Assembly (NCBI GenBank): GCA_028293625.1
Contig: JAQGOL010000010.1
Span: 1-64,000, forward strand
From: Chthoniobacteraceae bacterium
GTDB taxonomy: Bacteria; Verrucomicrobiota; Verrucomicrobiia; Chthoniobacterales; Chthoniobacteraceae
Length of the DNA: 64,000 nt
Reading direction: 5' to 3'
The position numbers and the translations under genes are program-made. The notes under the pieces were generated by a model, which saw nothing but the letters and a program-made list of their open reading frames with translations, was not told where the DNA came from and ran no database searches. Positions 37,342 through 45,831 of the stretch are shown here, piece by piece. The first letter of the stretch is position 1. Every line of letters starts with the position of its first letter.

Positions 37342-39102
37342 CTACATCCGCTCCGGCACGGCGATGCCGAGCAAGTCCAGACCGCGCGCCAAAACCTTGG
37401 CGGTGACCTTGCAAAGCGCCAGCCGCATCGCGCGCACCGCAGGTTCCGCCTTCAACACCGGGCACGCTTCAAAGAAACCGTGAAAGGTGGACGCCAGCTC
37501 AAAGAGATAGTTGGCAAGCACGTTGGGTCGAAAATCGACCAACACCTGCGGCAGAACTTCTCCAAAAAGTAGAAGTTTTTTAACCAGCGCGATTTCCGCG
37601 GGTTCAGAAAGCGAGATCACCAGACTCTCCTCGCCTGCGGGCTCCAGCGCGGCTTTGCGGAAGATTGCCTGGATGCGCACGTAGCTATACATGAGATAAG
37701 GGGCGGTGTTGCCTTGCAGGCTGAGCATCTTATCCCACGAGAAAACGTAATCGCTTTGCCGGCTCGGCAGCAGGTCGGCGTACTTCACCGACCCGAGCCC
37801 CACGATCGTGGCAATCTCGCGTTGCTCGATTTCCGGCATCAACGGATTTTTCTCCGCGATGATCTTCAGGGCGCGCTCTTCGGCCTCATCCAAAAGGTCA
37901 ACGAGCCGGATTGTCTCTCCGCTGCGCGTTTTAAATGGCTTGTTGTCATCGCCCAGGATCGAGCCAAACCAGACATGCGCGAGCCGCGTTTTGGCGGCCA
38001 GCTCCGGCTGCCAACGCTCGAAAATGGTGAAGAACTGCCTGAAATGGAGCTGCTGGCGGCCGTCCGTCACATAAAGAATCTCATCCGGCTTCCACGTTTC
38101 AAACCGGTATTGGAGCGTGGCGAGATCCGTGGTCGTATAATTGGCGGCGCCGTCCGCTTTTTGCACGATGGCTGGGATATCGGTCCATTGCCCGTCGCGC
38201 TGGATGAGAAACGGGTCTTCCTTCTCCGGCAAACGATGGTCGGAAAGGACACAGAGCGCTCCCTGGCTTTCAACCGCGATGCCGCGTTCGCGCAATTCCG
38301 AAACCACCGGGCCAAGCCGCGGATTGTAAAAGCTCTCGCCAAGCGTCGCGTCGAATCTGACGCCAAGCCTGCTGTAAACCGTATCAAACTGCGCCTGGGA
38401 AAGGCGGATCATCTGTTTCCAAAGCGCGAGGTTTTCCTCATCGCCGCCCTGAAGTTTGACGAGCTCCTGCCGGACACGGTCAAGGGTGGCCGGATCTTCT
38501 TTGCACCGGACGCTGATCAGTTTGTAGATACGCTCCATTTCGCTGAGCGGATCCGCTTCAAGCGCTTCCTGATTCAGCTCGCTCTTCCAGCCGACCAGCA
38601 ACATGCCAAACTGCGTGCCCCAATCGCCGATATGATTGTCGCGCACCACATCGTGGCCGATAAAGGTGGCGATCCGGGCCAGCGAATCACCGAGAATGGT
38701 GGAGCGGATATGGCCGACATGCATCGGCTTGGCGACATTGGGTGAACTGAAATCGACTACGATTTTTTTAATCCGCGAAGGCAACGGCACTCCAAGCCGC
38801 TCATCCCTGATCAACAATGCCAATTGATTCGCCAGGAAATCGGGCAACAGCCGGAAATTGATGAACCCGGCGCCCGCAATTTGTGGCGCCTCGCAGAGGC
38901 CGTCCACATCCAGTTTCTCAATAATCTGTTGAGCAAGCTGGCGCGGGTTGGCGCGCTGCTGTTTTGCCAGGATCATGGCCACGTTGGTCTGATAATCGCC
39001 AAACCGCGAATCGGCCGTCGGGGTCACCTGTGGCTCAAGCTCCGCGATACCGGCGATGGCCACGCGGATTCTGGATTCTAAAAGAGATTGGATGGTTTCC
39101 AT
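37342..39102 (-). CDS. argS: Arginine--tRNA ligase
   Basis: The protein has 586 residues, typical for class Ia ArgRS (EC 6.1.1.19). An N-terminal Add-1 tRNA D-loop domain is followed by the HIGH-type motif as KPMHVGHIRSTILGDSLAR, then NHIGDWGTQFGMLL. Further family signatures are ANYTTTDLATLQYR, VTDGRQQLHFRQFF and KTRSGETIRLVDLLDEA in the KMSKS-equivalent region, which is often degenerate in ArgRS. The anticodon-binding DALR domain ends with RLALCKVTAKVLARGLDLLGI, the usual C terminus. It converges with the MBL-fold gene. Confidence 0.97.
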   Translation of the reverse strand: METIQSLLESRIRVAIAGIAELEPQVTPTADSRFGDYQTNVAMILAKQQRANPRQLAQQIIEKLDVDGLCEAPQIAGAGFINFRLLPDFLANQLALLIRDERLGVPLPSRIKKIVVDFSSPNVAKPMHVGHIRSTILGDSLARIATFIGHDVVRDNHIGDWGTQFGMLLVGWKSELNQEALEADPLSEMERIYKLISVRCKEDPATLDRVRQELVKLQGGDEENLALWKQMIRLSQAQFDTVYSRLGVRFDATLGESFYNPRLGPVVSELRERGIAVESQGALCVLSDHRLPEKEDPFLIQRDGQWTDIPAIVQKADGAANYTTTDLATLQYRFETWKPDEILYVTDGRQQLHFRQFFTIFERWQPELAAKTRLAHVWFGSILGDDNKPFKTRSGETIRLVDLLDEAEERALKIIAEKNPLMPEIEQREIATIVGLGSVKYADLLPSRQSDYVFSWDKMLSLQGNTAPYLMYSYVRIQAIFRKAALEPAGEESLVISLSEPAEIALVKKLLLFGEVLPQVLVDFRPNVLANYLFELASTFHGFFEACPVLKAEPAVRAMRLALCKVTAKVLARGLDLLGIAVPERM

Positions 39103-39162
39103 GAAAAAGTGGGTTCAACCGCGCCTTGGAGCGGTTCAAAAAGGGTGGCTGCGGCGATGCGC

Positions 39163-39205
39163 CGAAAAAAAAATCCCGCCGCCCGCCACAAATTTTCGGG
39201 CGGCC
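39163..39205 (-). terminator. Rho-independent terminator of the PTS IIA gene
   Basis: GCCGCCCG (39178-39185) pairs with CGGGCGGC (39197-39204) around an 11-base loop. Nine T follow on the minus strand, broken by one base. It lies just past the stop of the IIA gene. Confidence 0.8.
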
Positions 39206-39217
39206 GCTTTTTCCCGG

Positions 39218-39688
39218 CTACGCTTTGCCGGGCGACGTGCTTTCAAAAATGGCGAGGATTTCCTCCGCCGAACCGGCCGTGCCGAGACGCTCGCGTACGG
39301 AGCGGTCATTGAGAAATTTTGCGATGGCAGCCAGGGTGCGCAGGTGCGTCTGGAACTGGTCTTTGGGGACCACAAAAAGCACGATGAACCGGACCGGGGC
39401 GTTATCAAGGGAATCGAATTCGATCCCTTTGCTGGAGCGGCCAAAAGCGGCCACTACCTGGGTAACGCGGTCGGATGAGGCGTGCGGGATGGCAATACCG
39501 AAGCCAATTCCCGTGCTCATGGTTTCTTCGCGCTGACGCAGAGCAGCGAGGACGACATCGCGGTCGACAGGTTTGATTTGGTCCCGGCTAACAAGAAGGT
39601 CGACCAGCTCCACAATGGCTGACCACCTTTCTGTCGCGGTCATCTCTGGGATGATTTGATCGACTGAAAGTAAGTTACCGAGAGTCAT
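39218..39688 (-). CDS. PTS fructose/nitrogen-type EIIA domain protein
   Basis: ATG 39688 gives 156 residues and starts MTLGNLLSVDQIIPEM, the common start of stand-alone EIIA-Fru/PtsN domains. The ORF continues upstream to 39778 but that part has no domain character. The phospho-acceptor His lies in GIAIPHASSD. Conserved features include LLVSRDQIKPVDRDVVLAAL, RREETMSTGIG and a final helix. Single-domain IIA proteins of this type usually act in regulation, not sugar transport. No EIIB/EIIC permease is nearby. The gene is divergent from glgA, with about 135 bases between starts, so a link to glycogen synthesis is plausible but unproven. Confidence 0.9.
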   Translation of the reverse strand: MTLGNLLSVDQIIPEMTATERWSAIVELVDLLVSRDQIKPVDRDVVLAALRQREETMSTGIGFGIAIPHASSDRVTQVVAAFGRSSKGIEFDSLDNAPVRFIVLFVVPKDQFQTHLRTLAAIAKFLNDRSVRERLGTAGSAEEILAIFESTSPGKA

Positions 39689-39823
39689 TCGTTGAGCGCG
39701 TGGCCGAGGGTCAAGGTCCGCCAATGTAGCCGCCCGAGTTAAAGTGAAAAGAGCAAAGTGCCTCTCAAAAGCATGCACTTTTGGCTTTCTCTGCTCGGAT
39801 GCTAAACGACAGTTTGAATCCAG

Positions 39824-41263
39824 ATGAAAATTCTCTTCGCCGGCAGTGAATTAACCCCCTTCGCACGCACAGGCGGACTTGGGGATGTCCTCGATGCATT
39901 GCCGGCCGCGCTGGCTGAACGCGGCCATGAAGTGAGCGTCGTGCTCCCCTGTTATAGAGGGCTGCGCGAAGATCCGCGCCTGGGCGTCCGCACCACCGGC
40001 GTCCAAATCACCGTGCAGGTCGGCGCAAAACGTCTCGATGCCGAGATCCTCCAAGGCGAAGCTCCCAATGGTGTGCAGGTTTTTCTCGTCCGCCGTGACG
40101 AATATTTTGATCGCTCGGGTCTGTATGGCTTTGACGGACGCGATTACGGCGATAACGCCGAACGATTTATTTATTTTTCCAAAGCCGTCGTCGAATTGGC
40201 GCGACGGGTTCTGCCGCCTCCGCAGATTTTGCACGTGCACGATTGGCAGGCGGCGCTTGTCCCGGCGCTGATCAAGGAACGCGCATTGCCATTCAAAACC
40301 GTCCTGACCATTCACAACCTCGCTTACCAGGGGAGCTTTTGGGGACTCGATTTCGGACTGACAAATCTGCCCGGCGATTATTTCTCGGAAAAGGGAGTCG
40401 AATTTTACGGCAACCTTAACCTGCTAAAGGGGGGAATCGTTTTTGCCGATCAGATCACTACCGTCAGCGAACGCTATGCGCGCGAGATCCAGACGCCCGA
40501 GTATGGCTGCGGACTTGATCCGGTGCTCCGGGAAAAAAATGGCGCTCTCTCCGGCATTCTCAACGGCGCGGATGCCCATATATGGAATCCTGAAACGGAT
40601 ACCTTTATTCCAGCCCATTTCAGCAGCACCGATCTGTCGGGGAAGGCGGTTTGCAAAAAGGCGCTTCTAACCGAACTGAACCTCGATCCGGATCCCAGGG
40701 GACCAGTTATTGCCATGGTCTCGCGCCTGGCTGAACAAAAAGGAATCGATCTGTTGCTCCCGATCATCGACCGGCTTCTCTCCGACGATGTTCGCCTGGT
40801 GATCCTCGGGGAGGGCGATACCGGGTATGAACGGGAACTCATGATCGCAAGCAAACGGCACGCGGGCCGTTTTTCGTTTCTGAAAGTCCTCGATGAACGC
40901 CTTGCCCATCTCATCGAGGCCGGCGCGGATATCGCACTTGTTCCATCCCATTTTGAACCGTGCGGTCTGAGCGCCATGTATTCGCTCAAATACGGCACCC
41001 TTCCCGTCGCCCGAGCGACGGGGGGACTGTTCCAGATTGTGCGCGATTACGATCCAGGGACCCATTCCGGAACCGGCTTCCTCTTTTTTGATTATCAATC
41101 CGAAGCCTTCTACGACTCCATTCTCCGCGCCAAACAGGTATTTGAAAATTCAGCTGAATGGCAAAAACTGATGGAGCGCGCAATGGGATCCGATTTTTCG
41201 TGGGCCAGGGCGGCGGAAAGTTACGAGGCCGTTTACGAACGCGCCTTGAAAGAAGAAGTGTGA
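39824..41263 (+). CDS. glgA: Glycogen synthase (ADP-glucose type)
   Basis: At 479 residues this matches bacterial GlgA (EC 2.4.1.21, GT5), which extends alpha-1,4-glucan chains from ADP-glucose. The N-terminal lobe has the nucleotide-sugar motif TGGLGDVLDALPAALAERGH, here with Arg instead of the usual Lys before TGGLGD. HVHDWQAALVPALI, TIHNLAYQG and FADQITTVSERYAREI follow. The C-terminal lobe has GVLNGxD-like SGILNGADAHIWNPETD, VSRLAEQKGIDLL and PSHFEPCGLSAMYSLKYGTLPVARATGG. The gene ends 16 bases before the convergent Dabb gene stop region. Confidence 0.96.
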   Translation: MKILFAGSELTPFARTGGLGDVLDALPAALAERGHEVSVVLPCYRGLREDPRLGVRTTGVQITVQVGAKRLDAEILQGEAPNGVQVFLVRRDEYFDRSGLYGFDGRDYGDNAERFIYFSKAVVELARRVLPPPQILHVHDWQAALVPALIKERALPFKTVLTIHNLAYQGSFWGLDFGLTNLPGDYFSEKGVEFYGNLNLLKGGIVFADQITTVSERYAREIQTPEYGCGLDPVLREKNGALSGILNGADAHIWNPETDTFIPAHFSSTDLSGKAVCKKALLTELNLDPDPRGPVIAMVSRLAEQKGIDLLLPIIDRLLSDDVRLVILGEGDTGYERELMIASKRHAGRFSFLKVLDERLAHLIEAGADIALVPSHFEPCGLSAMYSLKYGTLPVARATGGLFQIVRDYDPGTHSGTGFLFFDYQSEAFYDSILRAKQVFENSAEWQKLMERAMGSDFSWARAAESYEAVYERALKEEV

Positions 41264-41282
41264 CCCGGCGGCGATGAGCCGC

Positions 41283-41600
41283 TTAGGAAAATTTCACATG
41301 CTTGCCGGGATCCATTTCATAATGGATCGAAAGCCGCTCAGCCGTGTGCGCGTCGATGATGTCGGCTATGAACTTCATATAGATGGCGTCATCCTCGGTC
41401 ACCGCGAGTTTTTCCATCGACTCGTAATCAAGGGCGATAAAAAAGGGCCAGTCCGCAGGCATTTTGATCGCCTTGCCGCATTTGACACTCAGCACCTCGG
41501 GAATCTTTAAGAGGCTCATCCGGGTTGCGCGCATCATTTCCTCGAGCTTTGCCGGTGTCACCTCAGGTTTTAGCTTAAAGAGGATGATGTGATGAACCAT
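41283..41600 (-). CDS. Dabb-domain (stress-responsive A/B barrel) protein
   Basis: The protein has 105 residues. It starts MVHHIILFKLKPEVTPAKLE and contains KMPADWPFFIALDYESMEKL and a terminal HYEMDPGKHVKFS. This is the ferredoxin-like dimeric alpha/beta barrel of the Dabb family (PF07876). Members are cytoplasmic; most have no known reaction. No other domain is fused. Confidence 0.9.
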   Translation of the reverse strand: MVHHIILFKLKPEVTPAKLEEMMRATRMSLLKIPEVLSVKCGKAIKMPADWPFFIALDYESMEKLAVTEDDAIYMKFIADIIDAHTAERLSIHYEMDPGKHVKFS

Positions 41601-41680
41601 TGCCGCAGGTTAAAAGATCAGATCGCAAGAGGCAAGTTTATGGAATGATTGATCCCACATCGTTGAGTAAAAATGTCAGC

Positions 41681-41728
41681 GCAAAAAAAATCGGGCGGTC
41701 TGCCGGTTTCCCGGCAAGCCGCCCGAAT
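41681..41728 (-). terminator. Rho-independent terminator of nuoA
   Basis: TCGGGCGG (41691-41698) pairs with CCGCCCGA (41719-41726), and an inner GCCGG/CCGGC pair lengthens the stem. Eight T follow on the minus strand. Confidence 0.85.
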
Positions 41729-41758
41729 TGTATTTCTCGGATTTGAAGAGTGCCGCTC

Positions 41759-42142
41759 TTAACTATTCCACTCCAAGGCGCCCTTCTTGATGGCATAAAC
41801 GTAGCCAACTGTCAGGACGCTCACAAAGCAGAGCATACTCCAAAAGATCCGGGTGCCGTGTTCAACGAGAAAATCCCGGTAAACCACAGCCCACGGATAC
41901 ATGAAGACGATCTCAATATCGAAAAGGATAAAGAGCATCGCCACCAGGTAAAACTTGACGCTGAAACGAGGCTGCGGGCCGCCGATTGGCAGCATGCCGC
42001 ACTCGTAAGCCGAATCCTTGGTCGCATTCCGCTTGGCGGATTTCCCCAAAACCAGGCTGATGATCAGCGCAGACGCGGCAAAAACCACGGCAACGACAAC
42101 TTGGAGAAGAACGGGCAGGTATTCTTGCATCTGTGCCTTCAA
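41759..42142 (-). CDS. nuoA: NADH-quinone oxidoreductase subunit A
   Basis: The protein has 127 residues and three transmembrane segments at about 11-32, 66-86 and 98-118. It shows the NuoA signature ECGMLPIGGPQPRFSVKFYL and then FDIEIVFMYPWAVV. This is a membrane subunit of complex I near the quinone entry site. It is not followed by nuoB or other nuo genes; a terminator lies directly downstream. It is therefore a detached copy, which is the odd feature. A small unknown gene lies 15 bases upstream on the same strand. Confidence 0.94.
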   Translation of the reverse strand: MKAQMQEYLPVLLQVVVAVVFAASALIISLVLGKSAKRNATKDSAYECGMLPIGGPQPRFSVKFYLVAMLFILFDIEIVFMYPWAVVYRDFLVEHGTRIFWSMLCFVSVLTVGYVYAIKKGALEWNS

Positions 42143-42157
42143 ACCAAAATCAGCGAC

Positions 42158-42475
42158 TTAGACCACGGCCGCAGGCGCCGGAACCGGGGGCGGTGTCGTC
42201 TGCAATGTAGCGAGTTGCTTGGGAATGCCTTTGTACTTTTTGAGCTCTTTCTTAACCATCCCACGAGCCACCAGGTTCTGCAGCTTTTCGTAAGCTCGCA
42301 GACGAAGCATTTCTTCGCCGCCACTGGCAGCGTTGCGAGCCCGGAGATTGGCGTGAACGATTTCGAAGAGCTCCTTAAATTCAAAATTGGTTTTCGAGGA
42401 AAGCACACTGGCCAGCTCTTCTGTCACCAGATCGGGGAGACGCCGAGAAAATGCGGTCTTCTTGTGGATAGGCAT
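42158..42475 (-). CDS. Small conserved protein of unknown function upstream of nuoA
   Basis: The protein has 105 residues, without signal peptide or membrane segment. It has basic N-terminal sequence (MPIHKKTAFSRRLPDLV) and two or three helices (EFKELFEIVHANLRARNAAS, EEMLRLRAYEKLQNLVARGM). A KKELKKYKGIP turn and a short proline/alanine tail (TPPPVPAPAAVV) follow. The helical core could be a winged-helix-like unit, but I do not recognise it. It probably shares a transcript with nuoA. Confidence 0.7.
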   Translation of the reverse strand: MPIHKKTAFSRRLPDLVTEELASVLSSKTNFEFKELFEIVHANLRARNAASGGEEMLRLRAYEKLQNLVARGMVKKELKKYKGIPKQLATLQTTPPPVPAPAAVV

Positions 42476-42590
42476 AGGAATAAGACCCTACCACAGATTT
42501 AGCTTTCCACACCGAAAAATTTTTAGTTGGCACGAGAAATCGCCCGTTGGCCGGACCCCCGCCCCCCACCCAACGGTACGGGCCTCCAAA

Positions 42591-44453
42591 TCATGGCGCC
42601 ACTTTCGGGTCGTCCCCCTGCGCAGGCGCCTCTTTAAGCTCTTCAATCGAGCCCGCAGGCAGAATCGGCACGGATCTTTTTAATTGAAGCAGCGTGTCGG
42701 CATTGATCCCGCCCTCCCCTGTCAGTGTGCTCAGATTGGGCAACGCAGCGGCAACAGCCCCGGCCGCGCCGCCGACAAGAACCTGGGCAAACGTCAGCGT
42801 ACCGGCCGATTCAAAAAGCATTCCCTGCTCGGAACTTGATTGCGATAACACCATCGGACCAAAGTGTTTTATAATCGTAGCAGTGGAAGGAAGTTTTCCG
42901 GCATCGATGTATTCGCCCGCCTCCGGAGCGAACGTCATCGACATCACAGCAAACGGCCGAAAGATCCTTTCGTAGGCACGTTCGCAAAGTCCGGCAAGAT
43001 CGACATACCCGAAACTGCCTGTCGGTGTGCCAACAGAGCGCGCCGCATCTTCATATTTTGGCATCGTGTTTATCGCGGGCACTCCGGCCTTGAACCGCTC
43101 AAGAGCCGGCCCGACCGATTCCTCGTTCAATCCGACCAGGAAAAAACCATCCGTAAGCGCTATGGAAGGGGTAATCAGCGGCAGCGTTTCGGATTCCGGT
43201 GCCGTATAAATGACCGCACCGTCCTGCTCGCTCTTTTCCCAGGCGGCCTCTCCCGTCGTAAGCACCTCGGTGAAAGCTTTTGCCCTGACCGGATCGCGCA
43301 CATCAAACGCCAGCACGAGCGACGGCTGCGAGGTCGTCTGCGGCCAATCGACCACCGTGCCGAACTCCGGCCCGAACGCTTTTCCCAGATCCGCCAGGAC
43401 AAGGCCTTTTTCAGCGAGCCTCTTTTGCATCGACTCCAAGGCAGGCAGCCAAAGTGCCCCCATCGAAAACAACGACTCGGGCAATTCGATATTGGCCGGC
43501 AATCCCGCCGCGTAATAAAGAACCGTGCCCGGCGAGGTCAGCGCCAGGGAATGCCGCTGCAACGCGTGCTCGGGTTTTGATCCGGGGCCAAGCAAAAAAA
43601 CCGTGTCGCGGAATTGTTTGCCATCGATCTTGGTGGACGCGGCGATGGCTTGCGTTTTTTTCAAAGCAGCGAGCTGCAAATCGTCGATCTTTTGTCCGCT
43701 GGCGGCCAAAAGCCCCATGACACGATCCATCACCGTGCTGAGTTGGGCAAAAAGAAGCCCGTCATGCTCGGCGGAGAGTTTCGCCACGGCGGCGGCAAAC
43801 AGGGGTGAATCGGCCAGCGTGCCGCCGGGATTTGCGCCGCTTTCCCCAGCTTTTTTTCGATCATACCGATCGAGCGTGCGTTGCAGGAGTTCGAGGTTGT
43901 TGGCCGCAAAATACCAATCGCCGCGGAAACCGCCTGCCATCACGTTCTCTTTCTCCGAGAAAATCTCAATTTCCGAGGTGCCGTAGTTGATCAAATCGGC
44001 TTTTCCCGCCGGCCACGCTTTTTTCAATGCGGCCCGCGGTTCAGCCAGCAACGCTTCCACCTGGCTTTTGCTTCCGGAAAAACAGAGTCCCACGACAAAC
44101 CGCGGCGTCGGTCCGTCGATTGAGGTTACCGCGACAAACATCTCCCTTGGCCTGAGACGCACCAGATGATCCAACCGAGCCTGCCATGTGGAATCGTGCG
44201 CCATTTTGGCAAGCGGCTTCTCCATGAATGCCTCCATCTCCGGCTCCCTCCATAAATCGGCCAGCGCCGTTTTCAGCCAGCGATCCCGGGTGCGGGCCAG
44301 ATCGGGCAATTGAGCAAAAAAGAGCGTCTCAGCCGGTGCCAGTTCCGAAGCGCGCGCCGTGTGCGGTCCAAGATTCTTTTTCAGGTACAAAAAGCCGAGC
44401 CCGAGCGCGCCGCTCAACAGGGCAACTGAAAGAATAACGGAAATTTTTTTCAT
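42591..44453 (-). CDS. Exported protein of unknown function (DUF3352-like layout)
   Basis: I start at ATG 44453, giving 620 residues, because it begins MKKISVILSVALLSGALGLG, a clean signal-anchor or signal peptide; the ATG at 44468 adds five residues. The mature protein opens with ASELAPAETLFFAQLPDLAR and contains repeated long helices with SPLFAAAVAKLSAEHDGLLFAQLS-type segments. This is the pattern of large periplasmic proteins such as DUF3352. The C-terminal part has GTLTFAQVLVGGAAGAVAAALPNL, a short hydrophobic helix, and a polar tail. No catalytic motif is seen. The function is unknown. Confidence 0.75.
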   Translation of the reverse strand: MKKISVILSVALLSGALGLGFLYLKKNLGPHTARASELAPAETLFFAQLPDLARTRDRWLKTALADLWREPEMEAFMEKPLAKMAHDSTWQARLDHLVRLRPREMFVAVTSIDGPTPRFVVGLCFSGSKSQVEALLAEPRAALKKAWPAGKADLINYGTSEIEIFSEKENVMAGGFRGDWYFAANNLELLQRTLDRYDRKKAGESGANPGGTLADSPLFAAAVAKLSAEHDGLLFAQLSTVMDRVMGLLAASGQKIDDLQLAALKKTQAIAASTKIDGKQFRDTVFLLGPGSKPEHALQRHSLALTSPGTVLYYAAGLPANIELPESLFSMGALWLPALESMQKRLAEKGLVLADLGKAFGPEFGTVVDWPQTTSQPSLVLAFDVRDPVRAKAFTEVLTTGEAAWEKSEQDGAVIYTAPESETLPLITPSIALTDGFFLVGLNEESVGPALERFKAGVPAINTMPKYEDAARSVGTPTGSFGYVDLAGLCERAYERIFRPFAVMSMTFAPEAGEYIDAGKLPSTATIIKHFGPMVLSQSSSEQGMLFESAGTLTFAQVLVGGAAGAVAAALPNLSTLTGEGGINADTLLQLKRSVPILPAGSIEELKEAPAQGDDPKVAP

Positions 44454-44510
44454 AAGCGTGGGTGGCAACTTGGGGGGATAACTTTGGAAAATGTGCGAGC
44501 GCGACGGCTA

Positions 44511-45155
44511 TCACGGCTCGTAAATGCCGACGGTCTTCCATCCTTGCGCGCTGACCTCAAAAACCTCGACGCTGACCGGAAACGCCGTCGTTTTATACGC
44601 TTCCAGCACCACCCGGGCATATTGCTCGTAGCTGCTGGCCAAGGCGGGAAACACAAATGCCGTGTACCGGTTGGGCACCACCAGCAGCACCTTTTCCCCG
44701 AGCGTCTCCTTGAAAAGGTCGAGGAACTTTGTCCCAAGCACCGCTGAGTTCATGATCGGCTGCTTGGAACTGAGCAGCGCATACTCAATGACCTTTTTGC
44801 GATCCCTAAAGTATCGGGGTTTGAGTTCCACGGCATCCGCGTTGGCGCGAGCCCTCTTTAAGAACTGATCCCATCCAATCTTGAGCGCCTCGAAGTCCTC
44901 CTTTGAGATAGAAACATCGCGAGCCGGCGCATCCGAGTGAATCCCCGCGACAAGCTCGGTCTCGTGCGCGCCTGGAATCGGGGCGGAAACCGGCGCGTGT
45001 GTCGACTTTGGCTCAAGCCAGACCCGCCACTGATTCTCTGCGGGAAGCAATTGGACGGGCGCCTCAGCGCGTGCCTGAAATCGTTCGCCTCCCCCCATCT
45101 CATTGAGAACCATGAGGGCCGCGACGAAAAAGGCTTTCCAGTTGCCACGATGCAA
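44511..45155 (-). CDS. Exported protein of unknown function, start uncertain
   Basis: The frame is open to 45299, but that start would overlap ruvA. TTG 45155 gives about 214 residues and a signal-like N terminus (HRGNWKAFFVAALMVLNEMG), and it leaves 15 bases to the ruvA start. ATG 45113 is the alternative and would lose the hydrophobic stretch. The body has EDFEALKIGWDQFLKRARAN, KVIEYALLSSKQP and ETLGEKVLLVVPNRYTAFVF. The C terminus reads VEVFEVSAQGWKTVGIYEP. No family is recognised. It is downstream of the divergent ruvA promoter region and next to the 620-residue exported protein on the same strand. Confidence 0.65.
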   Translation of the reverse strand: MHRGNWKAFFVAALMVLNEMGGGERFQARAEAPVQLLPAENQWRVWLEPKSTHAPVSAPIPGAHETELVAGIHSDAPARDVSISKEDFEALKIGWDQFLKRARANADAVELKPRYFRDRKKVIEYALLSSKQPIMNSAVLGTKFLDLFKETLGEKVLLVVPNRYTAFVFPALASSYEQYARVVLEAYKTTAFPVSVEVFEVSAQGWKTVGIYEP

Positions 45156-45170
45156 CTTCCACTGCAGGCG

Positions 45171-45767
45171 ATGATCACATTCCTCGAAGGGATCCTTATT
45201 GAAGCGATGCCGACCCATGTTGTCATTGGAGTTCACGGTGTGGGCTATCATGTAGGCATCCCGCTTTCGAGCTACGACAAACTTCCGGTCCAGGGCCATC
45301 AGATCAAGATTTTAACGCATCTTCAGGTCCGCGAAGACGCGCATGTCCTCTACGGCTTCATGACAGCGGCCGAACGCGACCTTTTCCGGCTCCTGATTCT
45401 GCACGTCTCCGGCATTGGTCCCAAAACAGCACTTGATGTCCTGAGCGGCATCTCGGTCGTGCAATTTAAAGCCGCCGTCGTTAACAACGATGCGGCGTTG
45501 CTGGCCAAAACGAAAGGGATCGGCAAAAAAACCGCCGAGCGGATCATCGTGGAGCTCAAAGACAAAGTGGGCGTCGCTGCCGCGTGGGAAGCCGCAAGTG
45601 CCGCCAACGCTCCCGATCCGCGCATCACCGACGCTGTCCTGGCATTGATTTCGCTCGGATACAAACAAGTTGATGCGCACAAAGCAGTCAAACAAGTCAG
45701 CGAAAAGGGCGACGCCACCTTTGTTGTTGAAGATCTGGTACGCGGCGCCCTCAAACTTCTGATTTAA
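45171..45767 (+). CDS. ruvA: Holliday junction branch migration protein RuvA
   Basis: ATG 45171 gives 198 residues, the usual length for RuvA, and the standard start MITFLEGILIEAMPTHVVIG. It tetramerises on Holliday junctions and loads the RuvB motor. Domain I is an OB fold (GVGYHVGIPLSSYDKLP). Domain II carries two helix-hairpin-helix motifs (HVSGIGPKTALDVLSGI and TKGIGKKTAERIIVELKDK). Domain III is the C-terminal RuvB-binding helix bundle (ITDAVLALISLGYKQVDAHKAV). ruvB and ruvC are not in the window. Confidence 0.96.
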   Translation: MITFLEGILIEAMPTHVVIGVHGVGYHVGIPLSSYDKLPVQGHQIKILTHLQVREDAHVLYGFMTAAERDLFRLLILHVSGIGPKTALDVLSGISVVQFKAAVVNNDAALLAKTKGIGKKTAERIIVELKDKVGVAAAWEAASAANAPDPRITDAVLALISLGYKQVDAHKAVKQVSEKGDATFVVEDLVRGALKLLI

Positions 45768-45831
45768 ACTGACCGTCATCTCTCCCATCCGCGCCGCATT
45801 TGGCGCGGCCAAGGCTTGCCACCCCGCGCTT

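Noticed and set aside
37714-38745. A 343-codon plus-strand ORF opposite argS
   Set aside because: argS is clear along the same interval, and the ORF has no domain or signal.
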